This document shows positions 31,248-40,654 of a stretch of DNA of 64,000 nucleotides, one piece after another. The notes under the pieces are model-generated. The model was not told where the DNA came from, did no database searches, and saw nothing but the letters and a program-made list of their open reading frames with translations. Origin of the DNA: DASXKD01 sp963703605 (GTDB lineage Bacteria > Actinomycetota > Actinomycetes > Streptosporangiales > Streptosporangiaceae); NCBI GenBank assembly GCA_963703605.1, contig CAVPFC010000046.1:62001-126000 (forward strand), written 5' to 3'. Numbering within the stretch: position 1 is the first letter of the stretch; each line of letters begins with the position of its first letter. The position numbers and the translations under genes were made by a program.

Positions 31248-34200
31248 ATGACGGGGAAGACACCCGGCCGCCGCGGCGAGCAACCTGCGGGTACCGAGCC
31301 GGACGCGCGATACAGCCGGGGCGCCTATGGCGGCCGGACAGGCGGTACCGGGCCCGGCGGGCCCGACGCCACCGGCGGCCAGCCGCGGGCAAGGCAGGAC
31401 CGAGGTGTCAGCGCCGACCGGGAAGGCGGCCACCGGGAAGATGCCCATCGGGAGGGCACCCACCGGGATGGCAGCAGCCAGGAACGCAGCAGCCAGGAAG
31501 GGAGCGGCCAGGGCGGCCGTGGCACGCCTGCACGCGGCCGCTCGGGGGCCGCAGAGCGGCCGCGTAAGGCCCAGGAGGGCGTCGGCGGCCGGCGTGCATC
31601 AGGAACCGGCCGTGCGCCCGCGGGAAGCCGGGATCGTGGGACCCAGGACCGTAGGGTCCGGGGTCGCGGGCCAGAGCGTGATCGGGAAGACGGCCGTGCG
31701 CCGGGGGCGGACCGCCGGCGAGCAGCTGCGGAGGAAGGGATTACCGGAGTGGGCGGCAGCGACGGGCCTGAGCCTGCGGACAGGCGCCCACGCGCGGCGG
31801 GACCCGGCCGGGCCGCCCGCGGCGGCCCGGATGCTGGCAATGAGCGGCCCCCGGCGGCCCGGCGCGCCCGTGGCGCCGAGGGAGACGGGGAAGACGGGCC
31901 GCGGTCCTGGGGCGGCGGGCGCTCCCCGGCCGCGAGGCCAGGCCGGAGCGCCGCTGGACGGCGCGATGGCGGCGGCGATGGTGGGTACCCGCGCAGGCCG
32001 CGGTACGTGCGTGACGCCGAGGGCGGGCCTGCCCGGGCTCCGCGGTCGGGTGGTGGCGCGTCGAGGGGCCGTGATGGCGGGTACGACCGGGGCCCCCGGT
32101 ACGCGCGTGACGGCGAGGACGGGCCTGCTCGGGCCGCGCGGTCCGGTGGTGCCTCTGAGGGCCGCGATGGCGGCGATGCTGGGTACCCGCGCAGGCCGCG
32201 GTACGCGCGTGACGCCGAAGGCGGGCCTGCCCGGGCTCCGCGGTCGGGTGGTGGCGCGTCGAGGGGCCGTGACGGCGGGTACGACCGGGGCCCCCGGTAC
32301 GCGCGTGACGCCGAGAGCGGGCCTGCCCGGGCCCCGCGGCCCGGTGGTGGCGCGTCGGGGGGCCGTGACGGCGGGTATGACCGGGGCCCCCGGTACGTGC
32401 GCGATCGCGAGGGTGGGCCTACTCGGGCCGCGCGGGCGGGTGGTGCCTCTGGGGGCCGCGATGGCGCCGATGCCGGGTATCCGCGCAGGCCGCGTTACGT
32501 GCGTGACGCCGAAGGTGGGCCTTCACGGGCCGCGCGAGCCGGCGGTGCTGCTGGCCGGCGCGATGGTGGTGGCGGCGGATATAGGTCCGGCCCACGGCAG
32601 GGACGCGATGCCGAAGGTGGACGTAACCGGGCGGCGAGGTCGGGCGCTGACGATTCCGGGAGCCGTGACGGCGGGTATGACCGGGGCCCCCGGTACGCGC
32701 GTGACGGCGAGAGCGGGCCCGCGCGGGCTGGCGGTGCTGCTGGCCGGCGCGATGGTGGCGGCGGCGGATACAGGTCCGGCCCACGGCAGGGGCGCGATGC
32801 CGAAGGTGGGCGTACCCGGGCGCCGAGGTCGGATGCTGACGCTGGCGGAGCACGTGACGGCGGGTACGACCGGGGCTCCCGTTACGGACGCGATGCGGGG
32901 GATGGACCTTCTCGGGCCACTCGGGACCGCGATGGCGGTGGCGACGGTGGATACGCGCGGGGGCCGCGGTACGGGCGTGACGCCGACGGCGGGTCTGCGC
33001 GGGCGGCTAGGCCGGGTGGCGGCGCCACTGGTCGGCGCGATCGTGGCGACGGCGGGTATGGACGTGGCCCGCGGCAGGGGCGCGATGCCGAAGGTGGGCG
33101 TACGCGGGCGACGCGGCCGGGGGCTGACGATTCCCGGGGCCGTGACGGCGGGTACGACCGGGGCTCCCGTTATGGACGGGATGCCGACGGCGGGTCTGCC
33201 CGGGCTGCGCGGTCCGGTGGCGGCGCTGCCCGAGGCCGCTATGGCGCGGGCCGCGACGGCGGGAACGACCGGGGCCCGCGTTACGGGCGTGACGCCGAGG
33301 GCGGGCGCTCGCGGGGCGCGGGCCACGACCGCGACGCCACTCGCGGCGGTCCGCGGGGCGGCGGGTCGGGCTGGCAAGCGCGTCCCGACGACGGCGACGA
33401 CGGGGAGGTCCTGAGCCAGCAGGGCCGCACGGCGTGGCTGGAGGTTCCCGAGGACATCACCGCCGACCAGCTTGACCCGCAGGCGCGGGCCGAACTGCGG
33501 ACCCTGCCCGGGCACCTCGCCGAAGCGGTGGCCCGGTTGCTTGTGGCGGCGAGCCAGGAGGCCGACCCGGAACGCGCCTATCAGTACGCGCTCCAGGCCC
33601 GAAAGCTCGCGGGACGTGTCGGGGTGGTTCGGGAAACCAGCGGCGTAGCCGCCTACCGGGCCAGCCGCTGGGCGGAAGCGCTGGCCGAACTGCGCACCGC
33701 GCGGCGGCTTACCGGGCGGGTCAGCTACCTGCCGTTGATGGCGGACTCCGAGCGTGCGCTCGGCAGGATCGACCGTGCCCTGGCCATCGTGCACGACCCC
33801 GGTGTCGCTGAGCTGGACCGGGCGACGCAGATCGAACTGCTCATCGTGGAATCCGGGATACGCCGGGACGAGGGGCGCCCGGCGGCCGCGGCCGCCGTCC
33901 TACGCGTGCCTGAGCTCACCGACGGCGGCCAGCGGCCCTGGTCGGCCCGCCTGTTCTACGCCTACGCGGACGTGCTGCTCGATGACGGCCGCGAGGAGGA
34001 GGCCCGGGAGTGGTTCGGCCGCGCGGCCGCCCTGGACACCGACGAGGACACCGACGCTGCAGAACGCTACGAGGACCTGGACAACGTCTTCATCGATGAT
34101 CTGGCCGAGACGGAGTCTGGCGAGGAGACCGACACGGATTCCGGGCCGGAGCACGCCGCCGGCCAGCAGCGAGAGGCCGGCGACGAGCAGGAAGACGCCG

Positions 34201-34361
34201 ACCCCGGCGACGAGCAGGAGCACCCCCGCGATCGGGACGCCGCCGCCAGTCGGGACGGAGACGCCAATCAGGACGACGGCGACGGCCGGGACGACGGCGA
34301 CGGCCGGGAGGACGGCGCCGACCAGGAGGACGGCGCCGACCAGGACGACGGCGAGGAGTGA
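31248..34361 (+). CDS. large RG-repeat protein with TPR domain and acidic tail
   Basis: 1,037 residues from ATG 31248, which follows GGAGGG; ATG 31227 and 31233 are in-frame alternatives. Three parts: (1) residues 1-720, Gly/Arg/Asp-rich and presumably disordered, with about 14 imperfect repeats of 25-37 residues (about 236-700) of the type RDGGYDRGPRYARDAEGG and many RG, RGG and YDRG motifs; (2) residues about 723-945, alpha-helical with TPR-like motifs (ERAYQYALQARKLAG, WAEALAELRTARRL, ALGRIDRALAIV, EEAREWFGRAAALDTD); (3) residues about 946-1037, an Asp/Glu-rich acidic tail. RG-rich regions elsewhere bind RNA or drive condensates; here that is inference. It is the first gene after the rRNA terminator. 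Related TPR proteins near the tlyA block in streptomycetes come to mind, but I cannot check the repeats there. Confidence 0.85.
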   Translation: MTGKTPGRRGEQPAGTEPDARYSRGAYGGRTGGTGPGGPDATGGQPRARQDRGVSADREGGHREDAHREGTHRDGSSQERSSQEGSGQGGRGTPARGRSGAAERPRKAQEGVGGRRASGTGRAPAGSRDRGTQDRRVRGRGPERDREDGRAPGADRRRAAAEEGITGVGGSDGPEPADRRPRAAGPGRAARGGPDAGNERPPAARRARGAEGDGEDGPRSWGGGRSPAARPGRSAAGRRDGGGDGGYPRRPRYVRDAEGGPARAPRSGGGASRGRDGGYDRGPRYARDGEDGPARAARSGGASEGRDGGDAGYPRRPRYARDAEGGPARAPRSGGGASRGRDGGYDRGPRYARDAESGPARAPRPGGGASGGRDGGYDRGPRYVRDREGGPTRAARAGGASGGRDGADAGYPRRPRYVRDAEGGPSRAARAGGAAGRRDGGGGGYRSGPRQGRDAEGGRNRAARSGADDSGSRDGGYDRGPRYARDGESGPARAGGAAGRRDGGGGGYRSGPRQGRDAEGGRTRAPRSDADAGGARDGGYDRGSRYGRDAGDGPSRATRDRDGGGDGGYARGPRYGRDADGGSARAARPGGGATGRRDRGDGGYGRGPRQGRDAEGGRTRATRPGADDSRGRDGGYDRGSRYGRDADGGSARAARSGGGAARGRYGAGRDGGNDRGPRYGRDAEGGRSRGAGHDRDATRGGPRGGGSGWQARPDDGDDGEVLSQQGRTAWLEVPEDITADQLDPQARAELRTLPGHLAEAVARLLVAASQEADPERAYQYALQARKLAGRVGVVRETSGVAAYRASRWAEALAELRTARRLTGRVSYLPLMADSERALGRIDRALAIVHDPGVAELDRATQIELLIVESGIRRDEGRPAAAAAVLRVPELTDGGQRPWSARLFYAYADVLLDDGREEEAREWFGRAAALDTDEDTDAAERYEDLDNVFIDDLAETESGEETDTDSGPEHAAGQQREAGDEQEDADPGDEQEHPRDRDAAASRDGDANQDDGDGRDDGDGREDGADQEDGADQDDGEE
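31956..33345 (+). repeat. coding repeat array of the RG-repeat protein
   Basis: Imperfect repeats of about 75-110 bp, with units such as GGTACGACCGGGGCCCCCGG and GGTACGCGCGTGACGCCGA recurring some 14 times. The periodic codon use keeps a second plus-strand frame open for almost 2.1 kb (31327-33414). Confidence 0.85.
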
Positions 34362-34373
34362 CCGGCGGCTGGC

Positions 34374-35345
34374 CTAGCGGCTGTCCGGCTCGGTCTTGCC
34401 GAGCCAGTGCCAGATGCCCTCGACGTTGGCCCGGGTGCTGCTGATGCGTTCAGCCTTGATGCCGACCTCCGGGTCGGCATCCGGATCGAGCGCGGCATAG
34501 CGCTGCCGGGTCCGCTCGCGCACCATGGCGACGGTGTGTTCCAGGTCGAGTCCTTGGCCACGGGCACGGCGGGTCTCATCCACCCACACGTTCAGCTCCT
34601 CGGCCGACCGTTCCAGCGTCGGCCCGACGTCGTCCACCGGGCCGTAGTGGCTGAACAACAGCCGGGCCGGCGCCAGCGTGGCGAACAGCCGCAGCGAGTC
34701 CAGGGCCAGCGGGAGATCGAAGTCCGGGGGCGGGCTCGCCGGGCGCAGATCCCCGGTTTCGCGGAAGAACACCCCGGCGGCATCCCCCACGTAGAGGTCG
34801 CCGCTGGCCGAGTCGATGAGCCCCACGTGATGCTTGGCGTGGCCCGGAGAGTAGTGGCTGTCCAGGGACCGCCCGGCACCCAGATCGATGAAGCCGCGTT
34901 CCTCGACCGCCCGGATCCGCTCGGCGGGCGTGGGCTTGAGCTCGCCAAACCATGTCTCCAGCGCGCTGCCGTAGACCACGCGGGCGCTGGCCATGAGCCG
35001 GCTTGGATCGGCCAGGTGGCGTGCGCCGCGCTCGTGCACCACGATCTCGGCGGCCGGGAACATCGTGGCAATGTCGCCCACGCCGCCCGCGTGATCGAGA
35101 TGGATGTGGGTGACCACCACCGTGGCCAGGTCGCCGGGGCCCACGCCCAGGCCCGCCAGCGCGTCCCTGACCACCGGCGCGGACGGGGACGTGCCCGTCT
35201 CCACCAGGCACGGCCTGTCGGCAAGGATCAGGTATCCGGCGGTAATCTGGCTGTAGCCAGCCATCCGGGTGTCGATCTCGTAGACCTCGTGCCCGAGCGG
35301 GGTCACCTCGGTCCCGTTGTCATGGCTGAGCCCGGCCTGGTTCAT
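34374..35345 (-). CDS. metallo-beta-lactamase fold hydrolase
   Basis: About 323 residues. Metal ligands: THIHLDHAGG (HxHxDH), the later His in SPGHAKHH and the Asp in YVGDAAG. Extra helices at the C terminus suggest a substrate-lid domain. The substrate is unknown; the family includes lactonases, glyoxalase II and others. ATG 35345 starts at MNQAG; ATG 35399 or 35414 are possible, and none has a strong ribosome binding site. Convergent with the RG-repeat gene (12 bp gap) and divergent from the next gene. Confidence 0.85.
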   Translation of the reverse strand: MNQAGLSHDNGTEVTPLGHEVYEIDTRMAGYSQITAGYLILADRPCLVETGTSPSAPVVRDALAGLGVGPGDLATVVVTHIHLDHAGGVGDIATMFPAAEIVVHERGARHLADPSRLMASARVVYGSALETWFGELKPTPAERIRAVEERGFIDLGAGRSLDSHYSPGHAKHHVGLIDSASGDLYVGDAAGVFFRETGDLRPASPPPDFDLPLALDSLRLFATLAPARLLFSHYGPVDDVGPTLERSAEELNVWVDETRRARGQGLDLEHTVAMVRERTRQRYAALDPDADPEVGIKAERISSTRANVEGIWHWLGKTEPDSR

Positions 35346-35550
35346 GTCGGTATCGTGCCAGATGCAACCGCCACGTTCTCGCGGCGGATGCACAGGCATC
35401 CGCAGCAATCCCATGCGGACAGTTACATTGCGAGTACTATCTGTGCGCAGTCAGGCAGGCGGCCGCGGAGCCGGATCCGGGACACCGGCCGGCTCAGGCG
35501 TCAGGCTGTGGCCTCCTGGCTTTCCTGGGAGAGGCACGAAAGAGGAGCCT

Positions 35551-37218
35551 GTGAGCGGAACGCGCGTGAGTGCGTCCAGCGCCCGTTCTTCCCCGGCCGG
35601 TGGGCCACCGGAGCACACCGACGGCCGCCGGCGGTGGGCGGTGTACGCGGTGATCATCGTGGCCACCCTGCTCGCCGTGGGGCTGCGCCTGTATGACCTC
35701 AGCCGGCCCGGTTACATGTTCGGCATCAGCGAGTACGACGACGGGACGGACTTCGGCAGCGCGGTCCGCCTGTTGCAGGGCGCGATACCGTACCGCGACT
35801 TCATCATGGTGCAGCCGCCGGGAATCACGCTGATCATGTTCCCGGTCGCGCTGGCCACCAAGTCCTTCGGCACCGACACGGGCATGGCGGTGGCCCGGGT
35901 CGTCACCGCGCTCGCGGGCGCCGCGGCGGTTCCGCTTGGCGGCCTGCTCACCCGGCACCGCGGCCTGTTCGCGACGCTGGTGACATGCGGGGTGCTCGCG
36001 ATCTTCCCGGATAGCATCCTGGCCGCAAGGACCGTGCTGCTCGAGCCGTGGCTGGTGCTGTTCTGCCTGCTTGGCGCCCTTGCCGTGTTCGACGGCGACC
36101 GGATCGCCGATAGCCGCCGCCGGATCCTCCTCGGCGGCCTGCTCTTCGGCTTCGCCGGGGCGGTAAAGGTCTGGGCCATCCTGCCGGTCGCGGTCATCCT
36201 GTTGCTCACCGCGCGCCGCCCGCGGCGGGCGGCCGCCTACGCCGCCGGGGTGGTGCTCGGCTTCTGCGTCCCGGTGCTGCCGTTCGCGCTCACCGCGCCC
36301 AGCACCTTCTACCACAGCGTTGTCGTTGCCCAGCTGGTCCGCTACGACATCGTGCGCATCCCGGAGGGGTACCGGCTCCAGCAGATGCTCGGGCTGGTGC
36401 ATAGCTCGCAGCTCGCCACGCCGCCGCTGGTGATCATCAGCCTCGTGGTCGTCCTGGTCATCGCCGCCGTGACGGTGCTCGGATCGCGGCTGGCGCACAG
36501 TCCGCCGCCCGCGCTCGACTGGTTCGCCGCCGGGACCTTTGTCCTCGTGATCGCGGCTTTCCTGTGGCCCGCTGACTTTTACTACCACTACGCTGCGTTC
36601 CTCGCGCCGTTCCTGGCCCTGGCGCTCGCGCTGCCGACGTCGCGCCTGCTTGCCGCGCTGCCCGCCGGGGACACCCGCCGGCGGCTTGCGTTGCTGCGGC
36701 CGGCCGCGACGGTCGTGGCCGCCGTCGCCCTCGTCGCCTTGACGGTGCTCCAGATAGGCGCCGAATCCAACGAGTACTCGGGCGTCCCCAGCAGCGAGAT
36801 CGCCGCCGCCAAACGGCTGATTCCGCCGGGCGCGTGCGTCGCCACGGATCAGGCGTCCTACACGATCGCCATCAACCGGTTCGTGTCCACGCAGCCGGGC
36901 TGCTCGCTGATGATCGATGGGGTGGGCACCGACTACGCGCTGTCCAACGGACGGAACGGGCAAACCGGGGCGAGCGCTTCACCGGCCGTCGAGGCGGCGT
37001 GGATGTCGGCCTTCCGGGCCGCCAGGTACGCCTGGCTGACCAGCGAGGCATATCGCCGGATCTCCTGGAAGCCGCAGCTTACCGCCTACTTCGACAGCCA
37101 CTTCGTGCCGCTGATGACCGCGGGGCGCGACCGGCTCTACGTCCGCGCGGGACGCCCCGCCCCGGGACGCCTCAAGGGCATCCCCGCCGCCCCGCCGACG
37201 CCCAGCGCCACCCCGTAA
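35551..37218 (+). CDS. polytopic GT-C type glycosyltransferase-like membrane protein
   Basis: 555 residues with about ten transmembrane segments. The first extracytoplasmic loop has SEYDDGTDFGSA, an acidic pair as expected for the catalytic base of PMT/ArnT-type (GT39-like) enzymes that use polyprenyl-phosphate sugars. A soluble C-terminal domain (about 405-555) faces outward. The start is GTG 35551 behind AGAGGAG; the spacing is short. Acceptor and sugar are unknown. Confidence 0.8.
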   Translation: MSGTRVSASSARSSPAGGPPEHTDGRRRWAVYAVIIVATLLAVGLRLYDLSRPGYMFGISEYDDGTDFGSAVRLLQGAIPYRDFIMVQPPGITLIMFPVALATKSFGTDTGMAVARVVTALAGAAAVPLGGLLTRHRGLFATLVTCGVLAIFPDSILAARTVLLEPWLVLFCLLGALAVFDGDRIADSRRRILLGGLLFGFAGAVKVWAILPVAVILLLTARRPRRAAAYAAGVVLGFCVPVLPFALTAPSTFYHSVVVAQLVRYDIVRIPEGYRLQQMLGLVHSSQLATPPLVIISLVVVLVIAAVTVLGSRLAHSPPPALDWFAAGTFVLVIAAFLWPADFYYHYAAFLAPFLALALALPTSRLLAALPAGDTRRRLALLRPAATVVAAVALVALTVLQIGAESNEYSGVPSSEIAAAKRLIPPGACVATDQASYTIAINRFVSTQPGCSLMIDGVGTDYALSNGRNGQTGASASPAVEAAWMSAFRAARYAWLTSEAYRRISWKPQLTAYFDSHFVPLMTAGRDRLYVRAGRPAPGRLKGIPAAPPTPSATP

Positions 37219-37274
37219 CGAGGGGCCGGTCAGGCGGCGCCAACGCTCCGGACGTCGCTCCCGGGCTAACGGCC

Positions 37275-37309
37275 AAGGCCCCCGTGACGCAGTCGCGGGG
37301 GCCTTTTGG
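37275..37309 (+). terminator. rho-independent terminator after the GT-C protein gene
   Basis: AAGGCCCCCG (37275-37284) pairs with CGGGGGCCTT (37296-37305), followed by TT. A perfect 10-bp stem about 55 bp after the stop codon. Confidence 0.85.
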
Positions 37310-37348
37310 CTATCGGGGTTCCGGGGCCGCTCCCCGGGCCAGCAGGGT

Positions 37349-38796
37349 TCAGCCGAGAGCGAACGATCGCAGCACCAGGCCGGTCCGCGGCTTGGGCGCG
37401 AACGACGTCGACTTCCGCGGGACCCGTTCACCGTGCGCGGCCACATCCCGGACGTCTTCGGCCGACAGCGGCGGGCAGATGACCGCGGTGACACCTGGCT
37501 GGCCGGCGGCGCCCAGCGCTTCGAGCGCGTCATGGTGGATGTCGACCCGCTCCTCGTCGTCCCCGATGCCCCACAGCTTGCCGAGCAGCAGCTCCTGCAT
37601 GACCGCGGCGGACAGCCCGCGCCAGCGGGCGCTGCGGTCCGGCATCGCCTCCGCCACCGCCTCCGGGTCCGGGTCGGTGAGCAGATAAAACTCCCCGCCG
37701 CCCGCGAGGAGGAACGCCATGTGCCTGGTGCCCGCGTCGCGCAGCACATCCAGCGCCTCGGCCTGCGTCATCCCGGTCAGCTCGCGCACCGTGAACGCCC
37801 GCTCCGCCAGCCGGGCGGCCTCGGCTGGGCTGATCCCGGAGACCACCCGGTGGATCGCGCCGATCCGGGGCGGGAACGCCGAGGAGTCCACCAGCAGGGC
37901 AAGCCCGGCGTCCCACGGGCCCGCGCCGGCCCCGGCGGTCCGCTTGCGCGCCTGGAGTTGCAGGTAGGCGGCATAGCGGTGGTGGCCGTCCGCGATGAGA
38001 GCCTGCCGGGTGGCCAGGTCCGCCGCGACGGCGGCCTGCTCGGCGGGATCGGTCACCGCCCATAGCCGGTGCCGGATCCCGTCGTCGGTGTCCACCGACA
38101 GCAGCGGTTCGCGCGGCTGGCGACGTCCGCGATGAGCCCGGCGGTGAAGCCCTGGCTCGGCGTCCCGGGCCCGCCAGGGCCACCGGGGTCGGCCGGCTCG
38201 CCGGGGCCGTCGTAGAGCAGGAAGATCGGCTCCAGGTTGGCCCCGGTCGCCTCCATGAGCTGGCGGCGGCCGGCGACCGGCCCCGGAATCACGTCCTCGT
38301 GCGGCAGCACTGGCCCCGCGCCCAGCGGTGCCAGCCGCAGGGCCCCGATCAGCCCGCGCTGGAGGACCGGCCCGGCGGGCAGGCTCTGCTCGTACACGTA
38401 CAAGGCCGGCTCCGGGTCGGGGACCAGGATGCCCTCGTCCTGCCAGTCGCGCAGCAGGCGGGCCGCGTCGTCGTAGCCGGCCCCGGTCACTGCCGCGCGC
38501 GCCCTGGAAGCGCCGTTGGCCGGGCCAGCCGGTGCGGCGCCGGCACCAGCCGGGCCGGCCGGGCCGGCCGGGGCCACCCCGGGATTACCCAGAACGTGAC
38601 GGGGCAGGATCAGGCGGACAACGTTGTGCGGATCGGAGGCCAGCAAGTGGTCCGCCGCGTCGTGCGCAATCACGTCGTACGGTGGAGAGGTGACCTCGGC
38701 GAGGCCGCTCACGCGGTCCTGGGCATAACGGAGCCCGCGAAAGGGCGCCAGCGTGAGGCCGGACGCTGGCTGGGCGCCGGACGGAAGGATCTGCAC
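37349..38796 (-). pseudogene. DUF1015 family protein, split by a frameshift
   Basis: The N-terminal half is read in one frame (LAPFRGLRYAQDRV, TSPPYDVI, DPHNVVRLILP; ending by 38053) and the C-terminal half in another (GIRHRLWAVTDP, ALIADGHHRYAAYL, DIHHDALEAL; from 38095). The frames meet at about 38110-38116, where the minus strand has CGCGCG. Removing one CG pair restores AGC-CGC-GAA-CCG and a continuous family-like reading (ADVASREPLLSVDTDDG). So the gene has a 2-base gain, or the assembly has an error. The function of the family is unknown. The start is probably GTG 38796 or 38811; neither has a ribosome binding site. A Gly/Ala/Pro insertion lies at about nt 38490-38580. Confidence 0.8.
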
Positions 38797-38798
38797 AT

Positions 38799-39299
38799 AT
38801 GTCAGAAGCACCGCGCGGCGACAGCGATTCCCGACCTGGCGAAGATCAGCGTGGCAGCTCCACAGAGCAGGCCCCCGGAGGCGACAGCTACACGTGGTAC
38901 CGGCGAGGTCTTGACCTGCTCGGCCGGGGGAGTCCCGCGGCCGCAGCGCAGCTACTCGAGCGCGCCGCCGAGGCCGAGCCGGGGGCCCGCAGCGTACTCG
39001 AGGCGCTCGCCCGGGCGCAGTTCGACACCGGCAGGTACGCCGACGCGGCGGACAGCTTCCGGCAGATCGTGGACGCAAGCCCGAGCGACGACTACGCGCA
39101 CTTCGGCCTCGGGCTCGCCCTGGCCCGGGGCGGCGACCCGGCGGCCGCGGCGGAGCACCTGGCGCTGGCCGCGGCGATGCGGCCGGAACTGCGGCACTAC
39201 ACCGAGGCGCTGCGCGGGGTCCGCGCCACGCTGCGCGCCCGGGCGCAGGCCAGCCCGGCTCCGGAGGACCCGGCCGCCCCGGTCAGCGACGAGACCTAG
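38799..39299 (+). CDS. small TPR protein
   Basis: 166 residues. Two or three tetratricopeptide repeats (SYTWYRRGLDLLGRG, ALARAQFDTGRYADAADSF, AHFGLGLALARGGDPAAA) at about 30-140 with flexible ends. It probably mediates protein contacts. ATG 38799 follows GGAAGGA at 38783-38789. The start lies two bases from the start of the divergent DUF1015 gene. The HAD gene follows in the same direction. Confidence 0.85.
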   Translation: MSEAPRGDSDSRPGEDQRGSSTEQAPGGDSYTWYRRGLDLLGRGSPAAAAQLLERAAEAEPGARSVLEALARAQFDTGRYADAADSFRQIVDASPSDDYAHFGLGLALARGGDPAAAAEHLALAAAMRPELRHYTEALRGVRATLRARAQASPAPEDPAAPVSDET

Positions 39300-39334
39300 T
39301 GAGACGCCTTCTCGCCCGCGAGAGAGGCAGGCAC

Positions 39335-40408
39335 ATGACCGACCACGCCAGGGCGGGTGACGGCGCCGCCCAGGCCGGCCCCCCGCTGCCGGGGACCAGC
39401 GAGCCGCCCGCCACGCGCTACGACGTCGCGTTGCTCGACCTCGACGGGGTCGTCTACCTCGGCGGGCACCCCATCACGGGGGCGGCGGAAGCGCTGGGCA
39501 AGGCGGCCGCGTCGGGCATGCGGCTCGCCTTCGTGACCAACAACGCCTCCCGCACCCCGTCGGCCATCGCGGCGCAGCTCACCGGGCTAGGCGTGCCCGC
39601 CAGGGTCGAGGACGTGATTACATCCGCACAGGCGGCCGCCCGGTTGCTGGCCGAACGCTTTCCCCCCGGGGCAGCGATCCTGGTCGTGGGCGGCATCGGC
39701 CTGCGGGTCGCGGTCCGGGAGCGGGGGTTCCGCCCGGTAACCGTTGCCAGCGAGCATCCCGCCGCCGTGGCCCAGGGGTACGCCCCCGGCCTCAGCTACG
39801 AGCAACTGGCCGAGGGCGCACTCGCGGTCGACGCCGGTGCCTGGTATGTCGCCTCGAACGCGGATTCCACGCTGCCCACCCCGCGCGGCCGCCAGCCCGG
39901 CAACGGGTCCTTGGTCCAGGTGATCGCCACCGCGACCGGCCGGTACCCGGTCGTGGCCGGCAAGCCGGAGCCGCCGCTGCACGCCGAGGCGGTGGCGCGC
40001 AGCGGCGCCCGCAACCCGCTCGTCGTCGGGGACCGGCTGGACACCGACATCGAGAGCGCCGTCCGGTCCGGCGCCGACAGCCTGCTGGTGCTGACCGGGG
40101 TGACCCGCCCCGTCGACGTCGTGCTCGCCCCGGCCGGGCGCCGGCCCACCTACCTGGCCGAAGGGCTGGCCGGGCTGCTCGTCCCGCATCCGGCGGTGAC
40201 CGAAACGCCGGATGGGTTCGGCTGCGGCGGGTGGCTGGCGCGACCGGGGGACCACGGCGAAATCGTAATGTCAGGTTCCGGGCCCGGGCTGGATGGCCTG
40301 CGCGCGCTCTGCGCCGCGGCCTGGTCCGCCCCGGGCCCGAGCGCCGAGCAGGCGGCGGCCGCCGTCGCGGCGCTGGACCTGCCCGCGTCGCCGGGCGTGC
40401 CCGGCTAG
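39335..40408 (+). CDS. HAD-IIA family sugar phosphatase
   Basis: 357 residues. HAD motif 1 is LLDLDGVVYLG, motif 2 lies in FVTNNAS, and motifs 3/4 are VAGKPEPPLH and VVGDRLDTDI. The cap is of the NagD/phosphoglycolate phosphatase-like (HAD-IIA) type. The C-terminal 90 residues are extra and have no motif known to me. ATG 39335 is preferred (GAGAGAGGCAGG upstream); GTG 39299 would add 12 residues. It follows the TPR gene at 35 bp, an arrangement I recall from other actinomycetes near tlyA. Confidence 0.9.
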   Translation: MTDHARAGDGAAQAGPPLPGTSEPPATRYDVALLDLDGVVYLGGHPITGAAEALGKAAASGMRLAFVTNNASRTPSAIAAQLTGLGVPARVEDVITSAQAAARLLAERFPPGAAILVVGGIGLRVAVRERGFRPVTVASEHPAAVAQGYAPGLSYEQLAEGALAVDAGAWYVASNADSTLPTPRGRQPGNGSLVQVIATATGRYPVVAGKPEPPLHAEAVARSGARNPLVVGDRLDTDIESAVRSGADSLLVLTGVTRPVDVVLAPAGRRPTYLAEGLAGLLVPHPAVTETPDGFGCGGWLARPGDHGEIVMSGSGPGLDGLRALCAAAWSAPGPSAEQAAAAVAALDLPASPGVPG

Positions 40409-40654
40409 GCACGGGACACGCCCTCCGTTTCGGCTGGTCAGAGGCACGCACGGGCTGGCATCGGGGGTTACCCTGACCGTCGGCGGTCGGACCGCGGTCG
40501 CGGGTTGGTAGGCCGGAGGCTGACGGATCCCTACTCCTTTGGGTGGACGCGAATCATCGTGCGGGGCGACGCGCCGCCGGGGGCCGGCCCGGGAGACTGG
40601 CTGCACCAGGCATAAGGCGGGCAGGGTGCCCGCGCCCGAGGAGGGACACAAGCC

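Noticed and set aside
31327..33414. 695-codon second plus-strand frame within the RG-repeat gene
   Set aside because: The frame of the 1,037-residue protein continues into a TPR domain and has an SD; the other frame ends at the repeat border.
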